Shown here piece by piece: positions 56,230-64,000 of a stretch of DNA of 64,000 nt. Every line of letters starts with the position of its first letter. Position 1 is the stretch's first letter. Below the pieces are notes generated by a model. It saw nothing but the letters and a program-made list of their open reading frames with translations, did not search any database and was not told the origin of the DNA. This stretch comes from Lachnospiraceae bacterium (GTDB taxonomy: Bacteria; Bacillota; Clostridia; Lachnospirales; Lachnospiraceae): assembly GCA_910574965.1 (NCBI GenBank), contig CAJTDB010000008.1, forward strand, positions 113,526 to 177,525. The letters run 5' to 3'. Made by a program: the position numbers and the translations under genes.

Positions 56230-56664
56230 TTACATATATGCTGCTTCTAATTCGTCTTTTAAAATCCGGGCTGTCCCATTATGGTATATAATGAATGTAT
56301 TAGGGTGGTGTGCGCAATACTCTTTAATGGCGAGACCTTTTTTTGAACTCTGTATACCGGATTTACCGCAGTAAGGGCAAATTCCAGCACAGAAAAGCCT
56401 GTAATCATGCCCCAGGCATATTGCATTTATTCTTTTATCAAAATATCCTGCCTGTCCATTATAAAATTCTTCTGCTGTCAATGGGGCAATTACTAATTGT
56501 TTCTTCTTTGATGAATATACGCTGCTGCAAAAACAGCTTACCATATCTGTATCCGCGGTTTCCGCCGCATAGTCAAATGTGTTATTACAACATCTGCACT
56601 GGGCAGAATAAACCATTAAGAGTTCAGCCGCTGATTTTACGATTTTCCTTTGTTTATTATCCAT
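56230..56664 (-). CDS. Cys-rich protein of the immunity array
   Basis: A 144-residue protein with Cys pairs CRCC near 23-26, CFC near 44-46, and CPYC near 95-98, likely zinc binding. Ends in EYCAHHPNTFIIYHNGTARI. Its first ten residues MDNKQRKIVK match those of the ankyrin protein at 49747. Function unknown. Confidence 0.65.
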   Translation of the reverse strand: MDNKQRKIVKSAAELLMVYSAQCRCCNNTFDYAAETADTDMVSCFCSSVYSSKKKQLVIAPLTAEEFYNGQAGYFDKRINAICLGHDYRLFCAGICPYCGKSGIQSSKKGLAIKEYCAHHPNTFIIYHNGTARILKDELEAAYM

Positions 56665-56832
56665 CTTTTCTATCTATGCAACCTCAAAACTTACTTATTA
56701 TATCAAAAAACTTTGACCCAATTGAACGCGGTACCTGTTTCAGCAATTTATCGTCATTACAACAAAATCTCATTGAATAGTTTCAGGTTTCACAAGCTTT
56801 CTCTCCTTCCAGAATGTAATTAAAACAGTTTT

Positions 56833-57597
56833 TTAATACTCCAGCATCCGCGCGGCATACTGCTCCGGAATGATCGTATATTGTCCGTATTCCTTCCGCA
56901 GCGCTTCATACTCCGTCGGCGCGGCCAAAAGAGCCGTCTGCAGATCGTTCTGAACATGCATGACAATTTCCTGAAATAATGAAGTTTTGCGTACCTGTGT
57001 CATCGCCTTCTCCAAATCAGTTCCCCTGTTTGATACAACTGGTGTATCAGTAAGCCCAATACAGACATCCTCCATCATGTCAAGCATACACAGCGGCCCA
57101 TAAAAATCAAGCTTCTCACACTCCTCAAAATCTTCGTGATCCACACGTCCGCCCTCTATGGAAACCAGCTGCATCAACAGCCCGCAACTCCACTCAACCG
57201 CAAACCATTCATAAGCATCCGGACACGAATCCGCAAAGTATTCTGCAAAATGCTCTGAGCAAAAGCCTTCGGGGCCTACATTGTGTTCTAACAACCATGC
57301 ATAATAATCATTTGCAAAGTCCTGAAAATCCGCCGCCGCGACACGTCCGCCCAGATAATCCCAGAGAAGCCCCTGCGCATACCGCAGGCATACACAAAGC
57401 TGTGCCTTGTCCGCGGTCAGCCCCTGCTGCACCGTATTGCAATAGCGCTCCAGAACCAGCAGGTTCCCCAACAGACGCGGGCGGCTGTCACTGTGTGCAA
57501 ACGCTTTCTCAACAATATTCCTAAAATCTATTAGATATTCATTTGCATATGGTACCACCAATGCCGCAAAATTCGTTTTTAACGTGTACTCTTCCAT
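56833..57597 (-). CDS. uncharacterised helical immunity-array protein
   Basis: A 254-residue, mostly helical acidic protein starting MEEYTLKTNFAALVVPYANE. Recognisable pieces: LLGNLLVLERYCNTVQQG, AQGLLWDYLGGRVAAADFQDF, LLEHNVGPEGFCSEHFAEYF. Start ATG 57597 follows AAAGG. No family recognised; large helical proteins of this kind occur in immunity arrays. Confidence 0.65.
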   Translation of the reverse strand: MEEYTLKTNFAALVVPYANEYLIDFRNIVEKAFAHSDSRPRLLGNLLVLERYCNTVQQGLTADKAQLCVCLRYAQGLLWDYLGGRVAAADFQDFANDYYAWLLEHNVGPEGFCSEHFAEYFADSCPDAYEWFAVEWSCGLLMQLVSIEGGRVDHEDFEECEKLDFYGPLCMLDMMEDVCIGLTDTPVVSNRGTDLEKAMTQVRKTSLFQEIVMHVQNDLQTALLAAPTEYEALRKEYGQYTIIPEQYAARMLEY

Positions 57598-57804
57598 AAA
57601 ACCTTTTCCCTTTCTTCCTCCTCTTGCTCTAATGACAGGTTGCACAATGCACAAATAAATGGAAATAAAGGGCTGTCTTCATGCACTTCGTAATAGTCAC
57701 CGAAAGAATATTCGATATCTATATGCCATTTTCCAAAGATATTTTTTTGCTTATTTGTTTGACGTCATTCATTGTAATCATAATATCTATTTTTCAAATA
57801 AGAA

Positions 57805-58845
57805 TCAGAATGATGAAATCCCCTGCATCTTCCCCATCCATTCCCGAACCTCTTCCTTTGACAATTCCCGTTTGATTTCTGCCAAAGGCTTAAGATAAGG
57901 ATGGCAGCTTACAGCGAAGAATAAATCCCAGCTTCGTGGAAATTTTTCAGGATAAATCAATACCACAGGCATTTGCTCCACACAGGGAATAGTATCCGGC
58001 CCCATCTCTCCCCAGAGCATCTGACCATCACAGGAATAATAGGCGGCATGTGCATAAACCGAACCATTCTGCCTTGCTGTCTCTTCCCCCGATGCACAGG
58101 CAAATACTTTTAGGCTTTCCGGTGATTTCACATCTGCGGATAAGCCAAAACGCTGGTCCCATTCTTTCTGATAAAGTGCCCTTTCCAGCAAGGTCATCAA
58201 GTGGAAATTTGTCCCCACATCCTGAACCCTTATTAACGCTCCCTGCTCCTTTTTTGGTGCTAAAACAAGCACATCCATAGGTCCGCAGACAGGATAAATC
58301 CGAAGCAAATATGAGCCATTTTTCACAAAAGGCTCAATGCGCTCCAGATTATCATATAAATCCTTTTTACGCAGATACTCCCTGCTCTCCGGTGATTTTG
58401 CCAGTAAATCCATAATTGCCATCATCAGTGGCGCACTTCCCCGGAAAGCCCGAACCTTATCCGGCGCCGTCAAAAACAGCTTGTCCAACATCTCATCCTC
58501 AGGATCACTTTCCTCTGTTTTATCCAGCTCATCCAGCAACCCGCAGAGATGGGAAACCACCTTAATAAAGAAATTCACAAGTCCCTCTCCTGCGCCTCCA
58601 GGCCCACATTGTCCCATCAGCACACCACAGAAAAATGCGCAGCAGCAGCCCTTGTACAAATCCATAGAATCCAGCTTTCCAGCCAACTCATCCAGTATTT
58701 GTTTCTGGGCTTTTAGATCTTTTCTTCGGTATTGATCCAAGGCAATAAACCTGTCCGAATGTCCTAATAAATTGGCAATTTTCGTTTCCTCTAATGTCGA
58801 GGGCTGCTGAAATTCCTCAACAAACAGACGAATTAATTCTTCCAT
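57805..58845 (-). CDS. large uncharacterised immunity-array protein
   Basis: A 346-residue protein starting MEELIRLFVEEFQQPSTLEE, with a helical N-terminal half (ILDELAGKLDSMDLYKGCC, FFIKVVSHLCGLLDELDK) and a beta-rich C-terminal half (YLLRIYPVCGPMDVLVLAP, MPVVLIYPEKFPRSWDLFF). The ATG at 58845 has AAAGGAGAG upstream; the frame extends further but overlaps the previous gene. No family recognised. Confidence 0.65.
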   Translation of the reverse strand: MEELIRLFVEEFQQPSTLEETKIANLLGHSDRFIALDQYRRKDLKAQKQILDELAGKLDSMDLYKGCCCAFFCGVLMGQCGPGGAGEGLVNFFIKVVSHLCGLLDELDKTEESDPEDEMLDKLFLTAPDKVRAFRGSAPLMMAIMDLLAKSPESREYLRKKDLYDNLERIEPFVKNGSYLLRIYPVCGPMDVLVLAPKKEQGALIRVQDVGTNFHLMTLLERALYQKEWDQRFGLSADVKSPESLKVFACASGEETARQNGSVYAHAAYYSCDGQMLWGEMGPDTIPCVEQMPVVLIYPEKFPRSWDLFFAVSCHPYLKPLAEIKRELSKEEVREWMGKMQGISSF

Positions 58846-58874
58846 AACCGTATTCTCTCCTTTCCACTGGAAAG

Positions 58875-59252
58875 CTATAATCCTGCTTTCTCCGATAAAA
58901 TCTGCAGCCATTTCTTTCTTTTCCCCAGCGAGATCTTTTCTGTCACGATTTCCCCGCTTTCCCTGTTTTCATAAGTAATCACCATCCCTATCGGAAAAAA
59001 TCCCTGATTGCATTTTCCCAATTCCTTAATACAGATGTAAGGAATATGGATGTATTCGCATGAAAATCCCTTGGTGAGAATGACCTGCCGGTCCGTAAAG
59101 ATTGCCACGCCGCCCTGCTTCCATGTCTCGATTCTTCCGACCAGCTTCTCCGTATAATTGATCGTAGCTGAGCCATATAATTTTTCATCCGGCGATAACA
59201 CGCCCCTGTCCACAAGATTCCGCCTCTGCTTTTCCAGCTTTTGTTCATTCAT
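58875..59252 (-). CDS. PH-like (bPH/GRAM-type) domain protein
   Basis: A 125-residue protein. The N-terminal LLERGVLSPDEKLYG-like segment (here NLVDRGVLSPDEKLYGSATI) is followed by strands ETWKQGGVAIFTDRQVILTKG, YIHIPYICIKELGK and MVITYENRESGEIVTEKI, the pattern of bacterial PH-like domains. First gene of the array: ATG at 59252 behind GGAGG, directly downstream of the promoter and leader hairpin. Confidence 0.75.
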   Translation of the reverse strand: MNEQKLEKQRRNLVDRGVLSPDEKLYGSATINYTEKLVGRIETWKQGGVAIFTDRQVILTKGFSCEYIHIPYICIKELGKCNQGFFPIGMVITYENRESGEIVTEKISLGKRKKWLQILSEKAGL

Positions 59253-59280
59253 TTCCTGAATCCTCCATATCTGCATAATC

Positions 59281-59383
59281 GCCCGGAATCTCCCTTGAGA
59301 CTCCGGGCGTCTATCTGTCTGATTATAGCACTGCCAGACTGCCACGCAAAAGCGCCCTGTCCAAATCGGCACATAAATCGGCA
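59281..59383 (-). promoter_or_regulatory. array promoter, leader hairpin and candidate LytTR repeats
   Basis: On the minus strand TATAAT with TG extension (59322-59327) follows two direct repeats AAATCGGCA (59363-59371 and 59375-59383, 12 bp apart, on the complement). Directly after the start point comes a 12 bp hairpin GCCCGGA-TCTC/GAGA-TCCGGGC (59281-59308) without a U run. Two repeats about one helical turn apart, 35 bp before the -10, are what a LytTR regulator would bind (inference). Confidence 0.7.
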
Positions 59384-59472
59384 AAATCTGCATTTGGGGA
59401 CGGTTATTGTCATCTCACGTGTCATTTCGCATCACTGTATATCTGTGTATCCTGTCCACGGAACTGTCTTCG

Positions 59473-60825
59473 TTATTTTTCTGCAGTTTCATTGTCCCTG
59501 ACAAGACAGGATTTTGCGATGGTAAGTATCGCGGTAAAACGGCCCCCGTTCTGCTCTATATAAAGCAGCCCTCCATATTTTTGCGCGGTATCCCGCACGT
59601 TTGCAATCCCAAAACCATGATTCCCGGCATCCGGCTTTGTAGAAGCAGGCAGGATATGTTTTACTTTTCCATGGGCAGCAGGTGTGCTGATACATGTGTT
59701 CTCCACCTCCATTACCAGAAAATGATCCTGCGCGTGCAGCGCCGCATGGACGCTGCCATGGGCGCACTGCCTTGCCGCCTCAATGGCATTGTCCAGAAGA
59801 TTGCCTGCCATGACGATCAGATCCTTCCCCGGAATATATGCCCATCCGGGATTTTCCTCCGCCATGATATCCATCCGGACACCCTGTCTGTCAGCCAGCA
59901 CGGACTTTTCCCAGAGAATGGCGTTCAGGACAGGATTGGATATATAGCGCTTTCCGGTCAGGGTATCCAGTTCCATTTCCATATCCCCCAGCAGGCTTAA
60001 AATCTCCCCGTTTCCGCCGTCGGCGGCCAGCGCGGCTATGGAAACCATGCAGTTTTTCAGGTCGTGGGCATACCGCCTGTGTCCCAGATCGATTTCTTCC
60101 AGATGCTTGTAGTACCTTTGCTGCAGCGCGGCCTGCTGCCTGGCAAGCTGCTGCTCCCTGCTTTTCTCGCTGACAAAAAACAGTTTGTTGATCGTGTAAA
60201 AAAGCAGTACATTTGCCAGCGGAAGAAGGAAAAGCCCGAATTTCAGACTGTACTGCGCCCATATGGCGCCATCATTTCCAAAAGTAATCCCAAGATAGAT
60301 CAGCGCCGTGGAAAACGGCAGAATCACAAAAGACAACGGAAAATGCTCCCGCATCTTATACTGTGTGCCGAGGAAACAGACTTTTAGTCCATGCAGTACA
60401 AACCAGCACAGTATATAGGAAAGGATTCCCATCATATATTTTTCCGCTTCCCGTGTATAATGAAGCTCTTCCCTGATCATCTGCCACAGCGGGATTTTGG
60501 CAAAGAAAAGCTCAATGACAAGTTCAGAGAACAATGTTACCGCCCCGCCGATCAGGAGCAGAAATGCCTCTTTCCTATGGTCGTCCTTAAAAATCAACAG
60601 GACCGGCGCCGCCAGGACCGGCAATCCAAAAATCAGGTTTATCAGCTTGCTGTCAAAAGAATTGACCAGCCTGAGGGCTGCCGCACATAACAGCAGGATC
60701 AAAAACCGCAGCTTCCGGTCCCGCACCCTGGTCTTTAGCTGATCCCTGAAAAAATCATAAAAAACCAGATGCACAAACAGAGTGCCGCCAAATTTCAATA
60801 TCACGCCCATGACAGCCTCCATCAT
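59473..60825 (-). CDS. GHKL (AgrC-like) sensor histidine kinase
   Basis: A 450-residue AgrC-type kinase: six or seven membrane segments over residues 1-210, then a linker helix (EQQLARQQAALQQRYYKHLEEI), the phosphoacceptor in HRRYAHDLKN near 245, the GHKL N-box NLLDNAIEAARQ near 340, and GNHGFGIANVRD near 400. These kinases sense secreted peptides. Overlaps the upstream regulator gene by 4 bp. No agrB/agrD is visible. Confidence 0.92.
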   Translation of the reverse strand: MMEAVMGVILKFGGTLFVHLVFYDFFRDQLKTRVRDRKLRFLILLLCAAALRLVNSFDSKLINLIFGLPVLAAPVLLIFKDDHRKEAFLLLIGGAVTLFSELVIELFFAKIPLWQMIREELHYTREAEKYMMGILSYILCWFVLHGLKVCFLGTQYKMREHFPLSFVILPFSTALIYLGITFGNDGAIWAQYSLKFGLFLLPLANVLLFYTINKLFFVSEKSREQQLARQQAALQQRYYKHLEEIDLGHRRYAHDLKNCMVSIAALAADGGNGEILSLLGDMEMELDTLTGKRYISNPVLNAILWEKSVLADRQGVRMDIMAEENPGWAYIPGKDLIVMAGNLLDNAIEAARQCAHGSVHAALHAQDHFLVMEVENTCISTPAAHGKVKHILPASTKPDAGNHGFGIANVRDTAQKYGGLLYIEQNGGRFTAILTIAKSCLVRDNETAEK

Positions 60826-61568
60826 TCCTTCGCCCCTCTCTTATACTTTTTATGGAAATACAGGGAAAAGCTCTGGTGGAATTTTTTGCTGCAGGTCCTG
60901 CTGATCCCCAGCCTGTCCCCGTTACTCATGGTCAGCTCGTTCTGCATGATCTTTGTGACAGCCTTCAGGTTCACGATGTAACTGGTATGCGCGTACTCAA
61001 ATCCCCACGCGCAAAGCTGCGCATACCAATCCTCCAGCCGCTCGTTGCTCTGCAGCGTCTTCCTGCCTCCCGCAGCGCCGGCTTCTACGGTGAGCCTGCT
61101 TCCCCTCTTTGTCTTTTCAATGTAAAGAATACTTCCGACAGGGACACGCCGCGCCTCCCCGTCGCTGGCCACTTCCGCCATCTCCCTGCGGCTGCGCCGT
61201 TTCGTTTCCAGCAGAAGCTCCCCGATATCCCGCATTCTCTCGTCTATGTCCGCACTTTTTAGCAGGTAGCGGTAGGGCTGCACCCGGAAATGCTCCGGCT
61301 CCGGCAGAACCACCCCGGATACAAAGGCAATCACGGCATTCTCATTCTTTTCCCTCAGCTTCTGCGCCGTCTCATATCCGCCCATTCCCGTCATCTGCAT
61401 GTCCAGGATGGCCAGCTGATATGCCCCATAGTCTGCCTGCAGAAAATCGGCGCCGCTGCAATAAGCGTCACAGACCATATCTGCTGTAAATTCTTTGCAG
61501 GCTTCTATATTTTGTTTCATCTCCTGCAGAAATGCTTTATTATCGTCCACAATTGCTATATTTACCAT
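60822..61568 (-). CDS. LytTR-family (AgrA-like) response regulator
   Basis: A 248-residue regulator: receiver with IVDDN, phospho-Asp in LAILDMQMTGMGGYE and RYLLKSAD near 100, then a LytTR DNA-binding domain (VPVGSILYIEKTKRGSRLTVEAG, HTSYIVNLKAVTKIMQNELTMSNGDRLGISRTCSKKFHQ). ATG at 61568 follows AAGGAG. First gene of the pair upstream of the array, and a likely controller of it. Confidence 0.93.
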   Translation of the reverse strand: MVNIAIVDDNKAFLQEMKQNIEACKEFTADMVCDAYCSGADFLQADYGAYQLAILDMQMTGMGGYETAQKLREKNENAVIAFVSGVVLPEPEHFRVQPYRYLLKSADIDERMRDIGELLLETKRRSRREMAEVASDGEARRVPVGSILYIEKTKRGSRLTVEAGAAGGRKTLQSNERLEDWYAQLCAWGFEYAHTSYIVNLKAVTKIMQNELTMSNGDRLGISRTCSKKFHQSFSLYFHKKYKRGAKE

Positions 61569-61639
61569 TCTGATTTATCTCCTTATTGACAGCTCCTATG
61601 AAAGCATTTGGCAAGAGGGATTTCATCGCAAAGATGAAA

Positions 61640-61903
61640 TCAGCCAACAGTCTTCAAGTTCCTGTCCAATACAAGATCCTCTACATCCAATATTTTCATC
61701 AATTCGTCTTTTTGATTTTGAACACAGTTTTCAACCGCTTTCATGATTTCATCTTCGGATATGTCCGGCGGGAACATCTCTCTTGGCACTCCGTGGCCAA
61801 ACATCGCAGCATATTTTTGTTCCAATTCAAATTTCTTATCATCAAAGCCATTGATATCTTCATCAATTAACTGATGCATAAAATACAATGTTTTGTCTTC
61901 CAT
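61640..61903 (-). CDS. small acidic protein of unknown function
   Basis: An 87-residue acidic protein starting MEDKTLYFMHQLIDEDINGF, with SEDEIMKAVENCVQNQKDEL and a C-terminal ILDVEDLVLDRNLK. Start ATG 61903 follows AAAGGA. A promoter with 17 bp spacing lies upstream, so it is transcribed apart from the regulator. No family recognised. Confidence 0.6.
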   Translation of the reverse strand: MEDKTLYFMHQLIDEDINGFDDKKFELEQKYAAMFGHGVPREMFPPDISEDEIMKAVENCVQNQKDELMKILDVEDLVLDRNLKTVG

Positions 61904-61938
61904 AATAAGTCCTTTCCCGCGCAAGAAACTTTTGACAT

Positions 61939-61967
61939 ATTATCTTATTTTCTAACATACTGTCCAA
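61939..61967 (-). promoter_or_regulatory. promoter of the 87-residue acidic protein gene
   Basis: TTGGAC (61962-61967) and GATAAT (61939-61944) on the minus strand, spacing 17 bp. Confidence 0.6.
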
Positions 61968-62053
61968 CATTTCAAATGCTGAAGGAACAGTTTTGCAAAA
62001 ATCTCTTTTCCATTCCTCAATAATCCATCAAAAAAGGTTCTGCCTTTTCTACT

Positions 62054-62190
62054 TTATCGGCTTTTTGTAACTTCTGATATATACCGGAAAGCAAATCGCT
62101 CAAATTCTTTATCGACCATGTTCTGTAACTTTCTGATTATCCTATGGGCTAATGCCTCCAAATACGGGTCATTGAGATACGGCAAGGTTC
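62054..62190 (-). pseudogene. 3' remnant of an unidentified element gene
   Basis: A minus-strand frame with clear coding character, LNDPYLEALAHRIIRKLQNM then VDKEFERFAFRYISEVTKSR and a stop, opens just after a TAG. No start is present. It lies behind the DUF3849 gene; function unknown. The stretch to 62308 is otherwise empty. Confidence 0.45.
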
Positions 62191-62308
62191 TCTATATCCT
62201 CTATGCCCCCACTCCTGCTCGCTCCACTATGGAAGTTACCGGGCAGATGCTGGATACCATCTTCCCATCCTTTGCTACCTCGCCCCTTGATCTTTATGTC
62301 TTGTCCGA

Positions 62309-63904
62309 TCATCCCTGCCTGCTTCTCTTATCTTTACCACCTGTTCTTTCTGCCTGAGCCTGTCCCTGATGCTCATGGTGGTTTTCCTCTCTGGAAATGC
62401 TGGCAGCCAGGTCTCTCTCCCTGGCTTCACGCACTCCCTCCAGATAGTCCTCCACCTGCGGGAGATACGTTTCCAGGCTCCCCGTCCTCTGCGCCGTGAT
62501 CGGGTTAATATCCACTTTTACACCGCCGATATGAAGCCCGCTTTCATTGAGCATATCAAACAGCGCATCTTCCCGTTCATTCGTGGAAAGCTCCACCACT
62601 ACATCAAGGTCAGATCCTTCCTGCTCCAGACCCCGGCATCGGCTCCCGGCTACTGCCGCATCCACAATCACAGCGTCTATGCCGGATTCATCTAACTGTG
62701 CCTGCACATGGCATTTTACAGTTTCCTCTATCTCTGCCGGGTTCATTTCGCTGATCTCATGGAACAGCTCATTTGTCTTTGCCTTGAAATCTGCCACCAC
62801 AGCGCTCTGCGGCATGACAGCATTTGCCGCCTCCGCCTTCTCCATCAATCCATCATAATCAATCGGTATCAGCTTATCACCGTCACGGATATTTCCCCTT
62901 GCGCCATTATCAAAAGGAATTATTTTCAAATCCTCCACGATTTCGTTAATCGCTTCTTTGATACCGATACCGGGATTGTCATATACGCCGCCGTCTATTT
63001 CCTTATAATCCAAGCCCATAATGGAATAGTCATAGCCGCCCTCTGTTTCCTGGATGCTGATGTAACGGTCTGCTATCTGAAAGGAAAGCTCTGTTTTTGC
63101 CGGTTCCCCCGGTTCTGTCTGTTCCGGCTTCAGATCATTCTGCTTTGCAGATTGGTTGACATCGTGTCCGGAAATTTCCTGTCTGCCCCCTAAAGACTGC
63201 TTCATTTCCGCAAGAACCTTATCCTTTTCATCTCCAAGGTCAATGATCTCGTCACCCTCGTCCATATCCTCTAATCCCGGTGTCTTGACCGACCTCCCCG
63301 GCTCGGTCTGCTCCGCCTGTGGTTTAAGTCTTTCTGTTTCCGCCTGCTCCTTCTGTGTCTGTTCCGTCTCTGGCCGTCCTGTTTCCGGTTTCTGCGCATC
63401 CTGTCCGGAAGCCGCTTTTTCCTGTCCGGCAGACATTTCTTTTTCCAGTTCCAGGACTTCCCTGCGGAACATACCGATAAAGCCGTCCAAAACTGCCGGG
63501 TGGCTGCCCACAATCAGTTCACGGTTCATATCTATTCCATGCACGATATTTTCAGGAATGTAAAACTTTGACGCCCACGCTTTGTTATCCCTTGAAAAAC
63601 GTCCATCCCATGATTCCTGCTGGAGCGTGTTGGCAAGGATAAACGCCATGCGCTCCGCACCGTACTTTTCCGCCAGCGGCTTTACAATATCATGCTTTAA
63701 GTGCATACCGTCAAAATTCTGCCGGATTGTTCCCTCAACCGCTTCCTTGCATTCCCTGTCAAATTTGTGGGATTCCATATATTTGTCCACTTCCCCATGC
63801 TCGGCTGCATAACTCAAAGTATGCCCATAGAAAGCCGGATAGGTTTTCTGTTCTGTTTGTCCAGCTTCCGGCTTCTGGACATCATCGAGCTGTTGACAAA
63901 CCCC
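62309..63904 (-). pseudogene. 5'-truncated DUF3849-LPD16-nucleotidyltransferase protein
   Basis: About 531 codons open up to a TAG at 63905. The N-terminus YPAFYGHTLSYAAEHGEVDKY then CKEAVEGTIRQNFDGMHLK belongs to DUF3849. A disordered Gln/Glu/Pro/Thr-rich linker follows. Then ADRYISIQETEGGYDYSIMG begins an LPD16 domain, and GSRCRGLEQEGSDLDVVVEL is a minimal nucleotidyltransferase motif with the GS...DxD pattern. These domains occur together in large Tn1549-type element proteins. No ATG fits the left side, so the 5' part is probably lost at the junction near 63905. Confidence 0.75.
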
Positions 63905-63907
63905 CTA

Positions 63908-64000
63908 ATTTCGTAAATGTCACAAGATATCATGATAAAAATCCAGCAAAAATAGCAGAAATATTCCAAAGAAAAAGGTCATGGTTCCCTATGCCATGGC
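63908..64000 (+). other. open plus-strand frame running off the window
   Basis: From the junction to the right edge the plus strand reads NFVNVTRYHDKNPAKIAEIF then QRKRSWFPMPW without a stop, which looks coding, but the fragment is too short to identify and no start is visible. Confidence 0.3.

Overview
The window comes from a Firmicutes chromosome, most likely a gut member of the Lachnospiraceae (class Clostridia). The clues are the gene order rpmG-secE-nusG-rplK-rplA-rplJ-rplL-rpoB-rpoC followed by rpsL-rpsG, all on the minus strand; the long Asp/Glu-rich tails on RpoB and RpoC; strong AGGAGG ribosome binding sites; and promoters close to TTGACA-17-TATAAT. The genus cannot be settled from the sequence alone.

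Region 1 (1-13.9 kb) is conserved housekeeping DNA. It holds the transcription-translation superoperon, with visible promoters for rpmG, rplJ, rpoB and rpsL, an L10-type mRNA leader, a terminator between rplL and rpoB, and a bidirectional terminator after rpoC. A VanZ-family gene and a small membrane-protein gene sit between rpoC and rpsL. Two oddities stand out: a tandem pair of about 103 bp long-hairpin units between rplJ and rplL, and a 47 nt element repeated before rplK and before rplA.

Region 2 (13.9-19.2 kb) holds ordinary accessory genes: a DUF1189 protein, a MATE exporter, and a radical SAM protein divergent from an HxlR regulator across a palindromic operator.

Region 3 (19.2-49.4 kb) is a mosaic of transferred DNA. 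It carries three two-component systems, each tied to an antimicrobial-peptide-type ABC exporter or a lipoprotein and each next to direct-repeat operators. It also has an Rrf2/EFR1-ferredoxin pair, an AraC-ClpP pair, a methyltransferase, a truncated FtsX-type permease, and a LacI-AAC(3)-MATE-MFS operon. Debris of integrative or mobilizable elements lies between them: two mobC genes, relaxase stubs, a sigma-factor pseudogene, IS66 and other transposase remnants, and oriT-like inverted repeats.

Region 4 (49.7-61.6 kb) is the most distinctive part. It is a one-direction array of about 13 small acidic genes (ankyrin, SMI1/KNR4-like, LRR-like, DMP19-like, PH-like and several unrecognised) with the character of a polymorphic-toxin immunity island. 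It lies directly downstream of an agr-like GHKL sensor kinase and LytTR regulator, with a promoter, a leader hairpin and 12-bp-period direct repeats between them. No toxin gene is visible. The right end (61.6-64 kb) has a small unknown gene and a 5'-truncated DUF3849/LPD16/nucleotidyltransferase protein typical of Tn1549-like elements.
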